From: Cycas panzhihuaensis
Lineage: Eukaryota > Cycadophyta
Assembly (NCBI GenBank): GCA_023213395.1
Contig: CM041465.1
Coordinates: 192,765,741-192,829,740 of the forward strand
DNA length: 64,000 nt
Direction of reading: 5' to 3'
Under the pieces are notes generated by a model. The model searched no databases. It was not told the origin of the DNA and saw only the letters and a program-made list of their open reading frames with translations. The position numbers were made by a program, and so were the translations under genes. Below, piece by piece: positions 49,535 through 61,640 of the stretch (positions are counted from its first letter, which is position 1; the number at the start of each line of letters is the position of its first letter).

Positions 49535-50192
49535 TGTTGAGAAAACTAGGTCCTAATAACTAGAAACCACCACTAAAATCTAAACTATTTTGTAACTAGT
49601 TACAAGAATTGAAACTAAAATTTAATATATAAGTTCTTAAACTAGAGATAATATAATAAATAAATAAGATAGCCAAAGCATTATATACACACCAAATATA
49701 ACATGGTAAAACCCTAATAGTGTACTATGAAAACATCTATACATAAAAGGTATCAATCTATATTATCTAAGAATGAAAAAATATACATAATCTGCAGCAA
49801 AATGCTTATAACAATAACAACCAGTTGCTCTACTCCTCACAATACATCCAATAAATTGAATACCATCAACATGATAGAAAAAACACTCTAAATCAGGCTA
49901 TATAAGAGAGTGATACAAGGCAGAAATATTAACCATCAAATATAGGGTGTTTTGAATGGATGACCCTAATTCTCTTTACAATTTAGTATGTTTTATAGTG
50001 CTAACTTTTTTATTAAGAGCATATTGCTCTCGAACCCCCTCTTTAGGGTGGGGGTTTCGGTGCCCCCTATACCCCCCAACTAAGGGAGGCTCCTGCCCCC
50101 CTTAGATCCCCCCACAAAAGTTAAAGAGAAAATCATACTGCCAACCTGTTAAAATTTTTGCCTCTAAAATATTATTGTCATATTATCTGACA
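49535..50192 (-). repeat. Array LTR 2 (658 bp)
   Basis: On the plus strand it runs from TGTTGAGAAAACTAGG to ATTATCTGACA, so TG...CA ends are kept. A G-rich block (minus strand) lies at 50030-50130, as in LTR 1. Confidence 0.88.
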
Positions 50193-51541
50193 ATTTCCAC
50201 CTTAATAACAATTTACTTGATACCTTTCCTAGACCATTCATAACCTTTTCTACAAACTAAGAGAATACTATTGGTTTTGTGAATATGTCAATACAATTCT
50301 ATTTTATGTTAACCTTCTTAAGTGCCACTCCACCTGCTTCCACAACCTATATAATAAAATAGTATTTAAGAGTATTACACTTTATCCTATTATGATAAAT
50401 TAGATTCTTTACTAAGTAAATGGCACTTTGACTATCACAAAATACCTTTACCTTTTTCTATTTCCTTCCAAGCTCAATCGATAGACCCTACAACTAAATT
50501 GCTTTCTTATAAGTATGTGCTACAATAACATATTTTGCTTCTATAGTTAATAATGTAATTGTACTATGTAATTTTCACATCTAACTAATCAAACCATTTA
50601 TAAAAGTAAACATATAACTTGAAGTAGACCTTCTCTTATCTAAATCTCTTGCAAAGTTTAAATTAACATATCCATAAACCTAATTATCTATACCTTAAAA
50701 GGTAATGCAATAATCACTTGTGCCCCTCAAATATCGAAGCATCTTTTTCACTGTTGCCTAATGTTCCTTTCTTGGATTTGCCATAACCCTACTAACTACA
50801 CTGATTACATATGAAATGTCAGGTCTTGTACATACCATGGCATACATTAAACTTCCTACTACACTATCATAAGATACACAATACATATAATCCTTTTTTT
50901 TCTTCACTACTAGAACTCATACTTGAAGAAAGCTTGAAATGGAAAGCCAATGGGATACTAACTGGTTTCATATTTGTCATACCAAATCTAGTTAGTAATT
51001 TCTCTACATATTTCTGCTATGATAACCATAGATTATTATTTTTCCTATTTCTATGCATCTCCATGCCTAAGATTTATTTTTTAGCTCCTAGATCCTTCAT
51101 ATCAAAAGTCCTAGGCAATTGAGCCTTTAACTTATTAATTTCTACCATACTCTTGCTTGTAACTAATATGTCATCAACATATAATACCAAGATAATAAAT
51201 AAGATATTGTCCAAGAATTTAAAGTAAACACAACGATCATACTCACTTCTTTTAAAAATTTGGCTCTCTATGAAGGAATCAAACTTCATGTACCATTGCC
51301 TAGGTGATTTCTTCATGCCATACAATGATTTCCTAAGCCTGGAAACAAGTCTTTTCCTGCCATCCTATGCAAACCCTTTTGGCTGATCTATAGAGATCTT
51401 CTCATCTAAATCTCCATGAAGAAAAGCTATTTTTATATCTAACTACTCCAACTATAAATCAAGGGAAGCTACCAATGCTAATAGAATTTAAATTGAAATA
51501 AGTTTAATAACTAAGGAAAAGTTCTCAAGAAAATCAATACC
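50193..51541 (-). pseudogene. Copia RNase H and C-terminal RT, right partial unit
   Basis: It is homologous to 45187-46590. The minus strand reads MYGMKKSPRQWYMKFDSFIE (LYGLKQSPRQWY motif) and LFIILVLYVDDILVTSK with catalytic YVDD intact near 51170. Likeness to the central unit ends abruptly at about 51541, inside RT. Confidence 0.85.
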
Positions 51542-53815
51542 ACTAATTGGACTCCTCTCTAAGTCCTCTATGCACTAGAGAATATGGTTCAAAAAATTGT
51601 TGCTCTTACAGTGAGTTATAGCTCCCAAAAGCTTAGTCTATCTTACTATTTGTTGAAACCCTAACATACCAAAGTGAAAAACACTTCTTTTAACCTTGGC
51701 TTTCATTGGAATCTTTTGAAACCTTATGGTAGGGCTGATCTATATTAGTTGAGGCAATTGTAAGCCTGTTCACACCCTCGTGTTAGCTGTATGACCTTCA
51801 CAGCTCTAGGCACCCTCCATCACATGTTTGAGCTAAAAATTAATTTTCTAAATCATTTCTTTGAGCATTTTTCTCTATATATCACCTCTCTAGAGCTACC
51901 TCAGTGTTAATCTCTATCTAGCTTGTGTTTTTTAAGTAGATCTTGCTCCATACATAGTCATACACCATGTGTCCATCATGTGACATCTATCCACTATTTT
52001 TCCTGATTCATATATTAAAAAATATATATATTTTAAGAGTGTTTTTTAATCGATCTTCTTCTTAAATTAGTTGCACCCTCTCTTGATTGATTTTGATTGA
52101 TCTTTATAGCATTTTTTATCAGATTTGTGTGATAAAATTACCTCTGTTAATTAAGGTTAACGATCATTTGAATTTTATTTAAAAATTTTTATTCTTTTAC
52201 AAAGTTATAATTAAATTTAACTAAATTTAATTATTTTTTAAAGTCCATGTGGCTTAATTTGACCTTAGCCCCCTTCTTTTGTTGCCCCCCTAGTCACATT
52301 GCTCTCATATGACCATGTTAAGGGGTGAACTCTAAATTAGAATAATTTTTTTTTTTTTTTTTTTTTTTTTTATTTATCAAAAATTATATTCTATATTTGA
52401 TAATATTTGGAATCTGGGCTCCCCTTGGGATTATAGCCACCAATTCCATGGGCTTTTCATATGACATAGGGTCTATTACTAAAGGGGCTAAAAGCCTAAT
52501 CTTTGTTTTTTGATTTTTTTAATTTTTGCTTAAGGAGTACTGTTCGCCTTTTTAGTAATATCTTTGTGTTGGGAGGTCAGATTCATGAACTACTAGATTC
52601 GTTGGATTCCTAACTCAGAGATCTATAGCTTAGAGTCCTTCTTTGTCTAATTTGAGCTATTTTTCATAGAGTTTGATTGATTCAAAGTTGACCTTCATTT
52701 ATTACTCTTAATTCAATAGCCATAAAAGGGTCTTTGTATAATTCCTTTAATAACTTAAGTTTTATAGCTCTAATTTTCAAATCATCAAAATTGTTGGAAA
52801 GGTTTTTTAGTGCTCTATGTATTAGAATAATCTTTATTATATTTTGACATCATTTTTTAGATTATTAAAACCCCTAAATTTAAGGTTCTATTTGAGTCTT
52901 AGTTAGACATTATTTGAGATATTTTGAGTTAATTATTTTTTTAACTAAATATATTTTATTAATATTTATATACTAACTAGTTGTTTACGATATTTGTTGG
53001 TCTTTATAATATTTACAAGTTGTTTTACAACCTTTAGTATCATTTTTTAACTTCTTAAGAATCAAGAGCCTTATTTAGATAAAAAACTACAAACAAGTAC
53101 CTCTTATTATATTATTTTCTTTCCTTAATATTCAAAATTGAATCTAAGAGATTTTTTTGAGTATTTTATACTTATTTAAGAAGTTTCTTTGAGTATTTAT
53201 ACTTATTTAAGGTCATTTACCTTCTTGAATACTTCAAAGAGTGCATTTAGTTTATATAAGAATCTACAAAAGAGCTCTTCTTCATTTCACTTATATTACA
53301 TCTAAAAACCTTTGCTAGCAAGTTCATGCATCTTGAGCTTATTAATTCATAAGTTAAGGGAACTCTTGTTTGCCTTAAGACCATATTTCTTGAAGCTTCA
53401 TAAGAGAATTATATTATATAGTTGTTAGTTATTGTTTTAATTTTCTTAATCTTTAAGGCTCACTTCATTCAACCATTTCACTTATAACTTTACATACATA
53501 GTTCTTTATTCTAAAGCCACTTATATTCATTATTATTAAAAAAGATTATAAGTTTGGTCTTCATTTCAAAATCTTCTCTACTTTAAAGATTATTTAGCTA
53601 TCTTGATTGAAAAGTATTTGAAGATTGAAATGTTCATCTCCTTGATTTATTTTACTTATAGCCTCTTATTGATTCATTAAATATATTCTCATTGAAAGTG
53701 CATATAGTCTCATTAAAAGCTATTTAAGTTGCATTTTCAAGGAGCTTCTTCAACTTGAAACTTAATCGTTGCATAAGAAAGATCTTCATCTTATTTCATT
53801 GTTAAGTTACCTTTT
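51542..53815. other. AT-rich non-coding stretch, probably a copia LTR or leader
   Basis: There is no coding pattern. It contains a T run at 52345-52373 and a block with repeated GCCCCC words at 52260-52300. A similar arrangement (TTAGCCCC...GCCCCTAGTCA) lies at 62130-62190, upstream of the gag at 63503, so I suspect the two stretches are related LTR or leader sequence. This is by eye and weak. Confidence 0.35.
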
Positions 53816-53817
53816 CA

Positions 53818-55152
53818 GTAAGACATTCATTTAAAGGTATCAATTATAGTGAAACATTTTCCCCTATTGCACGTATGGAAACTATCTATATGATGATGAG
53901 CTTAGTAATATAAATGGGATAGGATGTTTACTAAATGGTTGTTTAAAGTACATTTCTTAATAGCTACATTGATGAAGATATTTATATCTCTCAATCCCTA
54001 GGTTTTGAAGTCAGGGAGGAAAAAGACAAAGTGTATAAAATTAAAAAGGCACTTTATGGATTAAAGCAAGCACCCCAGGCTTGGTATTACCAAATTAACA
54101 AATATTTTAGAGATCAAGGTTTTAAAAGGTCTTAAGCAGATCCAAACTTGTATATTAAGATTAAGGGAGACTCTATTCTAATTGTGGGACTCTATGTAGA
54201 TGACATTATTTATACTAGAAATAACCCCCACCTTTTGTAAAACTTTAAGGAAACAATGTGTAAAGAGTTCAAGATGATAGATTTGGGTTTAATGCATTAC
54301 TTCATAGGTCTAAAAGTATGGAAAGATAAAAATGGCATCTTTATTTCTTAAAGTAAGTACACCTTAGAATTACTTCAAAAGTTTAAGATGAATGATTACA
54401 AACCTCTAGCAAGTCCAACTAAAGTTGGGATTAAGCTATCCAAACTTGATGATTTTGCACCTGTGGATCCTAAACTCTACAAATAACTAATTGGCAGTTT
54501 TATTTATTTAGCTTCAACTAGATTAGATATTATACATGCAATCAGTGTAGTATCCAGATTTATGTAAGATCCCAAGAATACTCATTGGCAAGAAGTAAAA
54601 AGGATCCTATGATATCTCAAAGGCACAATAGAATATGGGTTATATTATAAATCCTTACCAAATTTCAGATTGACTAGGTATACAGATTTAGATTGGGTAG
54701 ATGATAACAATGACAGGAAATCCATTTTAGGTTATACTTTTAGTATGGGTTCAGTAACCATAACTTGGAGCACCAAGAAATAGAATATTATTTCCCCATC
54801 CATAGCAAAAGTAGAATATAAAGTAGTAGTCTCTAGTGCATATGAAAGAATATAGCTTTGATGACTTCTATAAGACTTTTAGATGGAACAAAAAGAGCAA
54901 ACTAAAATTTGGTGTGATGATCAAAGTACTATTTAGATAACACAAAATCCTATATTTCATGGTAAAATAAATCACATCAAACCTCAATACTATTTCATTT
55001 GAGAATTAGTTCAAGCAAATGAGATCGAGTTGATATACTATAGTATTAAAGATCAAATAGTAGATATATTTACAAAGCCATTAGAAAAGATCAAATTTCA
55101 TAAATTCATAGATAAACTTAGAGTTCTATATAATGGCTATTATGGGGGAGAA
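53818..55152 (+). pseudogene. Copia RT and RNase H fragment G1
   Basis: The reading starts inside RT with KGINYSETFSPIARMETIYM, then [51 protein letters not shown] (YVDD intact) and DLGLMHYFIGLKVW. RNase H follows with YTDLDW, then IATKVEY-like text and ends FTKPLEKIKFHKFIDKLRV, the normal copia pol end. No integrase, protease or gag precedes it: the upstream junction at about 53815 is abrupt, so it is a 5'-truncated or recombined copy. A GGGGGAG polypurine tract and an LTR follow. Confidence 0.85.
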
Positions 55153-55453
55153 TATTAGGATAATGCCCATTTGTGAAGTGTATGCATATGTACCTTAGGC
55201 TCCTAAAAGCCACCTATAGCTCACCTTAGCTAGCATACAACCATCTATGAGTTGTGTATGTATTTGTTTTATTTTATTTAATTTTTAATTATTTATTTGA
55301 TTTACTAGGTAGAGGTAGTCCACCACCTCCCCAAATTATAAATATTAAGGGAGTACCTCATTGGTGTTTCTTAACACTGCCTTCTACTAAAAAATACTAT
55401 GTACTCTCAATACTAGATATATTAATGTAATCTTTAGCCTACTCTACTCCTCA
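55153..55453 (+). repeat. 3' LTR of G1
   Basis: It begins TATTAGGATAATGCCC (TG to TA) directly after TATGGGGGAGAA and probably ends at CTCCTCA. The middle contains a CCACCACCTCCCC block that has a counterpart in the LTR ending at 58663, so the two LTRs are related. The right end is uncertain. Confidence 0.6.
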
Positions 55454-55479
55454 TACCCATATTTATAAGATATTATGAT

Positions 55480-57347
55480 ACTTCTAGATCCTATAAATTA
55501 TATGACCTAAGGATAAGAAGATAATTTTAAGTAAGGATGTAATTTTCAAAGAAGATGAATGCTATCAAGCAAAAGTTAAAATGGATAAAAGAAAGGAGAT
55601 CATGGTGGAAGTAGATTTAAATCCTAAGTCCATAAATATACCAAGTCCAAATAAAATGGGACCAATTACATTCAATCAAAGGGTTCCTAAATGGGTTCAA
55701 AGGTGATATGACCTTTCGAATATTTTAAATAATAACTTTGAGAGAAGGACCACTCGATCTTAAAGAGTAATTTTTTCCTTGATGACTCAAGTAATAGAGT
55801 CAAATAAGCCTCACAACTTTAAAGAGGCTAATATAAAAGATGAATGGAGAGAAGCATAAATCAAGAGTACAATTCCTTAGTGAGAAATGATACTTAGGAG
55901 TTAGTATATTTACCACCAAGTAAAAATGCCATTGGAACCAAGTGGGTCTATAAGACCAAATATAGACCAAATAGAACAATCAATAAGTATAAGATAAGGT
56001 TGGTTGCCAAAGGATATGTATAAGTTAAAGGCATAGACTACAATAAGACTTTTGCACTTATTACAAAAATTAAAATGGTTCATGTGATGATAGCCTTAGC
56101 CATACAATAGAATTGGATAGTTTAACAAATAGATGTTAAAAGTGCTTTCTTAAATGGGTACATAGAAGAGGAAATATATATCCAATAACCCAAAGGTTTT
56201 GAAGTAAAAAGGGAAGAACACAAGATTTATAAACTCAAGAAGGATTTATATAGACTCAAATAAATACTTAAAGCTTCGTACTTTAGGATTGATAAGTATT
56301 TTAGAGATAAAGTATTCTAAAGGAGTTAATCTAATCCTAATTTATATATCAAGATAGAGAGAAGATCAATACTCATTATGGGCTTATACATTTATGACCT
56401 TTTTAATGCTGGGAATGATCCTTATTTATTTTAAAAATTCAAAGAGGACATGTGTAAAGAATTTAAAATGACTAATTTAGGACTTATGCATTACTTCTTA
56501 TGCTTAGAAGTTTGGCAAGATAGAAATAGAATATTTGTTTCCCAAAGGAAATACACTTTGGACTTATTACATAAGTTCAACATGAATAATTATAAGGCAC
56601 TTGCTACACAGATCAAAGTTGGGATGAAATTATCTATGTATGAAGAATCAACATCAGTTAACCCAACTCTCTACAAATAATTGATTGAAAGTTTGATTTA
56701 TTTAACTTCAACATAGTTAGATATCATATATGCAGTTAGTGTAGTTTCTAGGCTTATACACAAGCTTAAGATGATACATTGGCCAGTAGTAAAAGGATAC
56801 TTAGGTACTTAAAAGGTATAGTTAATTATAGACTTCATTATAGGTCATCAAGAGACTTTAGATTAATTCATTATATAGACTCACACTAGGCTGGATGTGT
56901 AAATGATAGGAAACATACCTCAGGTTATACTTTTAGTTTAGGTTCAACAGTAATGGCTTGGTGTTTAAAGAAATAAGCCATAGTTTCCTTATCTATTATA
57001 GAAGAAAAATATAAAGCAATAGTAGTAGGAGCTTGTGAAATAGCTTGGCTGAGAAGATTACTCTAAGATTTGCAAGAAAAATAGGATGGTCCCATATAGA
57101 TACTTTGTGACAATTAAAACACTATATAGATGACTTAGAATCTGATGTTTCATGACATAATGAAACACATCAAAACTCAATATCACTTCATCAGATAATT
57201 GGTTTAGGAAGGTGAGACTAAATTAACTTATTACAATATAGAAGAATAAGTGGCCAAATATATTCACTAAGGCATTTAGAAAAATAAAGTTTAACAAATT
57301 TAGAGATAAGCTTAGAGTCTCTTTGAATAGGCATTATAGGGAAGAAA
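55480..57347 (+). pseudogene. Copia integrase tail, RT and RNase H fragment G2
   Basis: The reading begins with KKIILSKDVIFKEDECYQAK, the tail after integrase. RT then gives NAIGTKWVYKTKYRPNRTIN, VDVKSAFLNGYIEEEIY-like text and EFKMTNLGLMHYFLCLEVWQ. The YVDD motif reads LYIYDL, so the catalytic site is lost. RNase H is heavily broken and ends FTKAFRKIKFNKFRDKLRVS. It is the same family as G1 and placed in the same orientation right behind it. Confidence 0.82.
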
Positions 57348-57480
57348 TATTAGATAATGCCCATTAGGGCTCATATCGGTACATGTTAGCTATGATAGCA
57401 TATAGTTTGGTGTAGCCAACTTAGTCGACCTCATCAACATTCAAGTGGATATTATAATAGTATTTCTAAACACTAGTCAA
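57348..57480 (+). repeat. Start of the 3' LTR of G2, truncated
   Basis: TATTAGATAATGCCCATTAG matches the start of the G1 LTR. Likeness fades within about 100 bp, before the minus-strand copia piece. Confidence 0.6.
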
Positions 57481-57589
57481 TGGTAGGTATTGGGTTCTCA
57501 TTGAACTCCCATCTGTAAATTCAATGGGTCCAAAAACCTTAGTGTTCATCAATATCACCATTATGCTAGATATTTATTTCATCCTTTAT

Positions 57590-57910
57590 TACAGTTACTG
57601 CTCCTTTTGACTCCTATAAATCCTTTAGTTCATAAACTCTATGGAAATATTGAATAATACCATGTCTAATAGGCATAATTATATTAAATTAATTATCTTT
57701 TAATCAAGCTTGTTGTAGTCTTCATCAACCATATTTGCAGGCTTTGTTTCTACTACAATGATCTATTGATCATTCTCAATAAGGATATCTTCCATCTTTA
57801 GCTTCCACAACTCAAAGTTCAGGCTATTAAACTTTTTAATTTATATCTTTATAAAGTTCACAAAATAAGGCTCCCACTTACTAAATAGATTCCCATTGAA
57901 CTAAAACCCT
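57590..57910 (-). pseudogene. Copia Gag N-terminus, element I
   Basis: On the minus strand: KKFNSLNFELWKLKMEDILI, then ENDQ and a stop, then IVVETKPANMVDED. LNFELWKLKMED is the LTxxNYxxWKxxMxxLL pattern of copia Gag and matches the gag start of the tandem array. Only this first part of the gene is present; stops occur. Confidence 0.7.
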
Positions 57911-57925
57911 TATCTCTGATACCAA
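57911..57925 (-). promoter_or_regulatory. Primer-binding site of element I
   Basis: The minus strand reads TGGTATCAGAGATAAGG. The first eleven bases are the undecayed initiator tRNA-Met site. Confidence 0.8.
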
Positions 57926-57926
57926 A

Positions 57927-58250
57927 TGAAGAGAAAATATAATCATAGAAGCAATGTATTAATAGAACTCTAAACCATGCAAAGAATAAACAACAAAAAT
58001 TAACTAAGCATATAATAAAAAGCACTAGGAGATTCTAGTCTAAGTATAGACCTTTTATTAATTTGAGTAACAACTAAAGAATTACATAGATGAAAACCCT
58101 AACTCTCCTCTTGGACTCATCAAAGACTTATCTAACCTTCTTATATATGTTGATATATAAGAATATATAAATACAACTATACATGATTATGCCTCATAGT
58201 TTTACAATACAATGGACATAAACCATGGGCTAAAAAATACCTCCATAAGA
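57927..58250 (-). repeat. 5' LTR of element I (right end uncertain)
   Basis: It begins on the plus strand with TGAAGAGAAAATATAATC beside the primer site. The far end is not clear; the sequence passes into the next LTR between about 58200 and 58300. Confidence 0.5.
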
Positions 58251-58289
58251 TACCAAAAAAATTTTCTTAGGGGTTCCCTTGCTAGGGGC

Positions 58290-58663
58290 CTTTATATTGG
58301 AGTTAATAGTCATCATTCCACTCCCATCTTCCAACCAGGAGTGCATACCTCATCTTCATCAATTTACACATGTGGGTGCTCAACATGTATATGTAAGTTT
58401 ATGTTAATTTGAGTTAAGCTTGTATTATTTTATTATTATTTCAATTTCAGGGGTTGAGGAGTTTCCCTCCTCCCCCAAACTATATAATTTGAGGGGTGTG
58501 CAACCTTGGTGTCTTTAGATGCTACCTTCAATATTGGACATTTGTAACTCTCTTCACAATATGGATTGAATACAATGATTCTTGTTCATGCAACATTGAT
58601 TTATTGAAGTTTTAATGATTTATTATATGTTCTGCCTTGTTCACTATGATTTTATTTCCTTCA
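58290..58663 (+). repeat. 5' LTR of a further copia element
   Basis: It ends TTATTTCCTTCA two bases before a primer site. It contains TTGAGGAGTTTCCCTCCTCC and a GAGGGGTGTGCAACCTTGGT block that resembles the G1 LTR. The left end is not resolved. Confidence 0.6.
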
Positions 58664-58665
58664 TT

Positions 58666-58680
58666 TGGTATTAGAGCGAG
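58666..58680 (+). promoter_or_regulatory. Copia primer-binding site
   Basis: TGGTATTAGAGCGAG, an initiator tRNA-Met-type site with the usual CAG to TAG change. Confidence 0.8.
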
Positions 58681-58869
58681 ATTGTTGAGCTATTGCATCT
58701 CCTATTGAAGTTTTTTTTTAAGAAGAAAGATTTATTCGCATATTGAGGTAGATTTACTAAAAGTAAGCAATATCAGTTATATTTATTTTCTACAAGTTTT
58801 TTCAACAGTTCCTTCTATTTTTTATCAGATTTGAGTATTCTTGAAGATATACTTATGCTATAACAAAGA

Positions 58870-59590
58870 TATTTCAGATTTATGCAGGTGCATAACTGAA
58901 AAATAATAAATATCAAGTTTTATCAATATACTGAGGTTTCATCAACAAAGTTTTATATATTTCTGTCATATATTTTACATTTTACAAGCATATTTTATCT
59001 ATTTATCTTATATTTTTTTAGATCTACGCAAGATTTCAGTTGCAAGCAGTATTTATTCAAGGTTTTTTTTTTAAGATTTGAGCCATATTTCTTCAGATCT
59101 ACATATTTTATCATATATTTAGCATTTTTCTAGCATATTTCTATCTATTTATCTAATATTTTCTTAGATCTATAAAGGAGATCAGCTGCAAGTAATCTTT
59201 TATTCAAAATTTTTTAGATATGCTTATTTTTATTAAATATTTCACTATTTTCTAGTTTATTTATTTTAGATCTATAATATTTGGTTTAGATCTGCTATAT
59301 TTGGTTCAGATATGCTATACTTACTTTAGATTTGCTATAGTTCTCTTAAGATCTGCTATATATTTTTAGATCTGCCTATTTCATCAAGTATTTCATCATT
59401 TTCTAGTTGATTTATTTCAGATCTATAATATTGGCTATAGATCTGCCATATTTACTTTAGATCTACTATCCTTATTTTAGATCTGCAACATGTATTTAAG
59501 TTTTATTACAGATCTGCATATTCTATCATATATTTGACCATTTTTTCAAGATCTTCTTTTAGATCTGCAAATTCTGGGGCATATTCAGCT
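58870..59590 (+). repeat. AGATCTGC-centred degenerate repeat in a copia leader
   Basis: The word AGATCTGC or a one-base variant (AGATCTAC, AGATTTGC, AGATATGC) recurs well over a dozen times, most densely at 59265-59510 with about 22-30 bp spacing and the frame TTTAGATCTGCTATATTT. TTTCATCATTTTCTAG is a second recurring word. The block lies after the primer-binding site, where copia gag leaders sit. No coding pattern. Confidence 0.7.
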
Positions 59591-59841
59591 TTATGGAGAA
59601 GCATATACAGCAGTTCTGTCTACTCGATAATATATTTGAAAGTTTAAGGAAGTCTACTACAACTATATTTCCAGGTTCTTCAGTTTCATTTTCAGATTTA
59701 AACATATATATATATTTCTTAGTTCTCTGATATATTTGTTACAACATATTTGAAATCTTAGATACAAATACATATTCTTTTTTAACTAAAAAAAAAAAAA
59801 TTGGATAAACTCATAAAATAAACTGCAGAATTTCTTTCGAC

Positions 59842-59880
59842 TCACACACACACACACACACATACACACACATATATATA
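59842..59880. repeat. (CA)n(TA)n microsatellite
   Basis: About fourteen CA units with one TA interruption, ending in TATATATA. Confidence 0.95.
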
Positions 59881-60679
59881 CTTATTATTTCATTGATTTA
59901 TTTTTTCATCAATATATTTACAAGATCTGCTATATATTTTAGGTAAGATTTCCTCAACTCGCTTTGCTAAAAGTAGACAGAAAACAAAAAAAATAAAGAA
60001 TAAGCAAGTCTCCCTTTGTTCCCATCTCCTTTGTTTTTTTTCAACATTTACTATCAATAGTTATTCTTAGTTTATTCAAGTATTTTACCTTTTTCATGAA
60101 AAGTCCTCTTTCTCCTTGATGAAGCTTTCAATCTGGGAATCAAGGGATGCTTCACCTTCCTCCTTCCATTGAAAATTCACTTGAAAACAATAGATATACT
60201 CTCTCTAGCACCTATGTTAAATGTCTCATATTGTATTCCTACCACTTTGATGATTTAATTTAAAAAGAAAAAAAAAAAAAAAATTTCCTCTTTGTCATTA
60301 AGTCTTCAGACATAAATCTGTTGTATGAGAGAAAATCTTCTATCCAGAACAAAAGCAGCTTGCATCATAAACAAGTCTATGCAGAAACCAGACCACCTTC
60401 CATATGTAAATCTAATCCATGGATTAAAGGAATCATTCATAGTTTTTTTATTTTATTTTATTTTTTCAATACCGCTATGTATATCTTGCTTTGTGCAAAC
60501 CCATAAATAATGAAGTGCTTGGGTAGATAGTCCTCATAGTAACAGAGTAAATAGGGTAAGGAATATTTTATTTATTGGATGCATTGTTTACTTATCTAAC
60601 CCAACCAATGCTACAATAAGCACATGCTTGGATTTCTATAAAATACAAACAAAATACATATACTATTTTGCCTATGAAA

Positions 60680-61640
60680 ATAAAATTGACCGTATCCTTC
60701 CCCCCTCCAACAATCTGCTTAAGCTTGCAATGCAAAAGCACTAGAAGCCACACAATCAGAGATATTAAAAACATTAATACATCCTCTAGGATTGTCAATA
60801 GAGCAACCATTCCTAGTCAAGGTAGACTCTCACAAATCATTCATTTCATTTAAAGCTACATAAACTACTACTTCAGCTGAGGGAACATTAGCAAACCCAT
60901 GTACTTCATCTAGTATCAACAACGCACTACCATCTAGTTTAGACAAATCTTTTATATCACAATTAAATTTCCAATTATTTGATGTCTTCTGCACATCCAA
61001 TCTTTCAGGTTTAAGCTGAACTTTAGTTGCTAGAACATCTACCAAACTAGAAATATTACCACCTCTAGAAGGTGAATCAAGACTATAATAAGATATTTTC
61101 TCAATAGCAACTCCAGATACTGTTGCACCATTCAACATTTCTTTTGTTCTTGAAAAAGAAGATAGTGCTGATATGAGTGTGTGTTGCAATTCTCTACTTC
61201 TTTAACACCATCGATTGCACCTCCTCATAGATCTTCCCTCTTATCTACTAGACCAAAGTAAAACCCTTGCACTACCCACACTCTGTACCTAAAGGGAAGA
61301 GTCATAACATTGGCGCCTGTATCGTCGCCCAATGTCCTTCGTCTCCCACTGTTAAACTATTTTAAAGATTATTCTAGGGGGAGAATAGTGGGTACATGTG
61401 CATATGCCTTTTTGATGTCATTGAGAGTTGAAAGTAAATCAATTTCATCTATAACATTGGAAACCTCTAACTTTCTTTCTAGTTGGTTGATTGTCTCTAG
61501 CTCTATATATGTTAGTGAACAGTCATCTAAAATATCTGTTTGTGGAGAGAGGAAATACTGTAATTTCTTCTAGACCTTAAGGACATCATCCATCGGTAGT
61601 GTAGATGGTCCAAGTTGTGTATGCTCAGTCTGAAATTATC
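60680..61640 (-). pseudogene. Unidentified gene-like fragment, two exon-like pieces
   Basis: Two minus-strand stretches read like ordinary protein, not like retroelement genes. The first (about 61595 to 61375) gives LQYFLSPQTDILDDCSLTYI, then ELETINQLERKLEVSNVIDE and LNDIKKAYAHVPTILPLE, with one TAG just upstream. The second (61195 to 60830) gives LISALSSFSRTKEMLNGATV, then GGNISSLVDVLATKVQLKPE, then LDGSALLILDEVHGFANVPS and AEVVVYVALNEM; a stop follows and likely reading continues to about 60690. The 180-bp gap between them has stops and could be an intron. I do not recognise the family and find no retrotransposon motif. It may be a captured or stranded host gene piece. Confidence 0.5.

Larger units (their letters stand above)
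42318..51541 (-). mobile_element. Tandem copia array with shared LTRs (internal-LTR-internal-LTR-internal)
   Basis: One minus-strand copia family is repeated head to tail. From left to right: partial copy with integrase, protease and gag (42318-44529), LTR (44530-45186), full internal region (45187-49534), LTR (49535-50192), partial copy with RNase H and the C-terminal part of RT (50193-51541). Each LTR has a primer-binding site on its left and a polypurine tract on its right, so both are shared by neighbouring units. The left partial copy stops just after integrase and the right one just inside RT; together they nearly add up to one internal region. Confidence 0.82.

Noticed and set aside
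58212-58412. 66-codon plus-strand frame starting MDINHGLKN
   Set aside because: It lies across the join of two LTRs and shows no domain.
60321-60510. Two overlapping 61-codon frames
   Set aside because: Different frames of the same AT-rich DNA, ending in a Phe/Ile/Tyr-rich run. No motif and no match in style to the gene-like fragment nearby.
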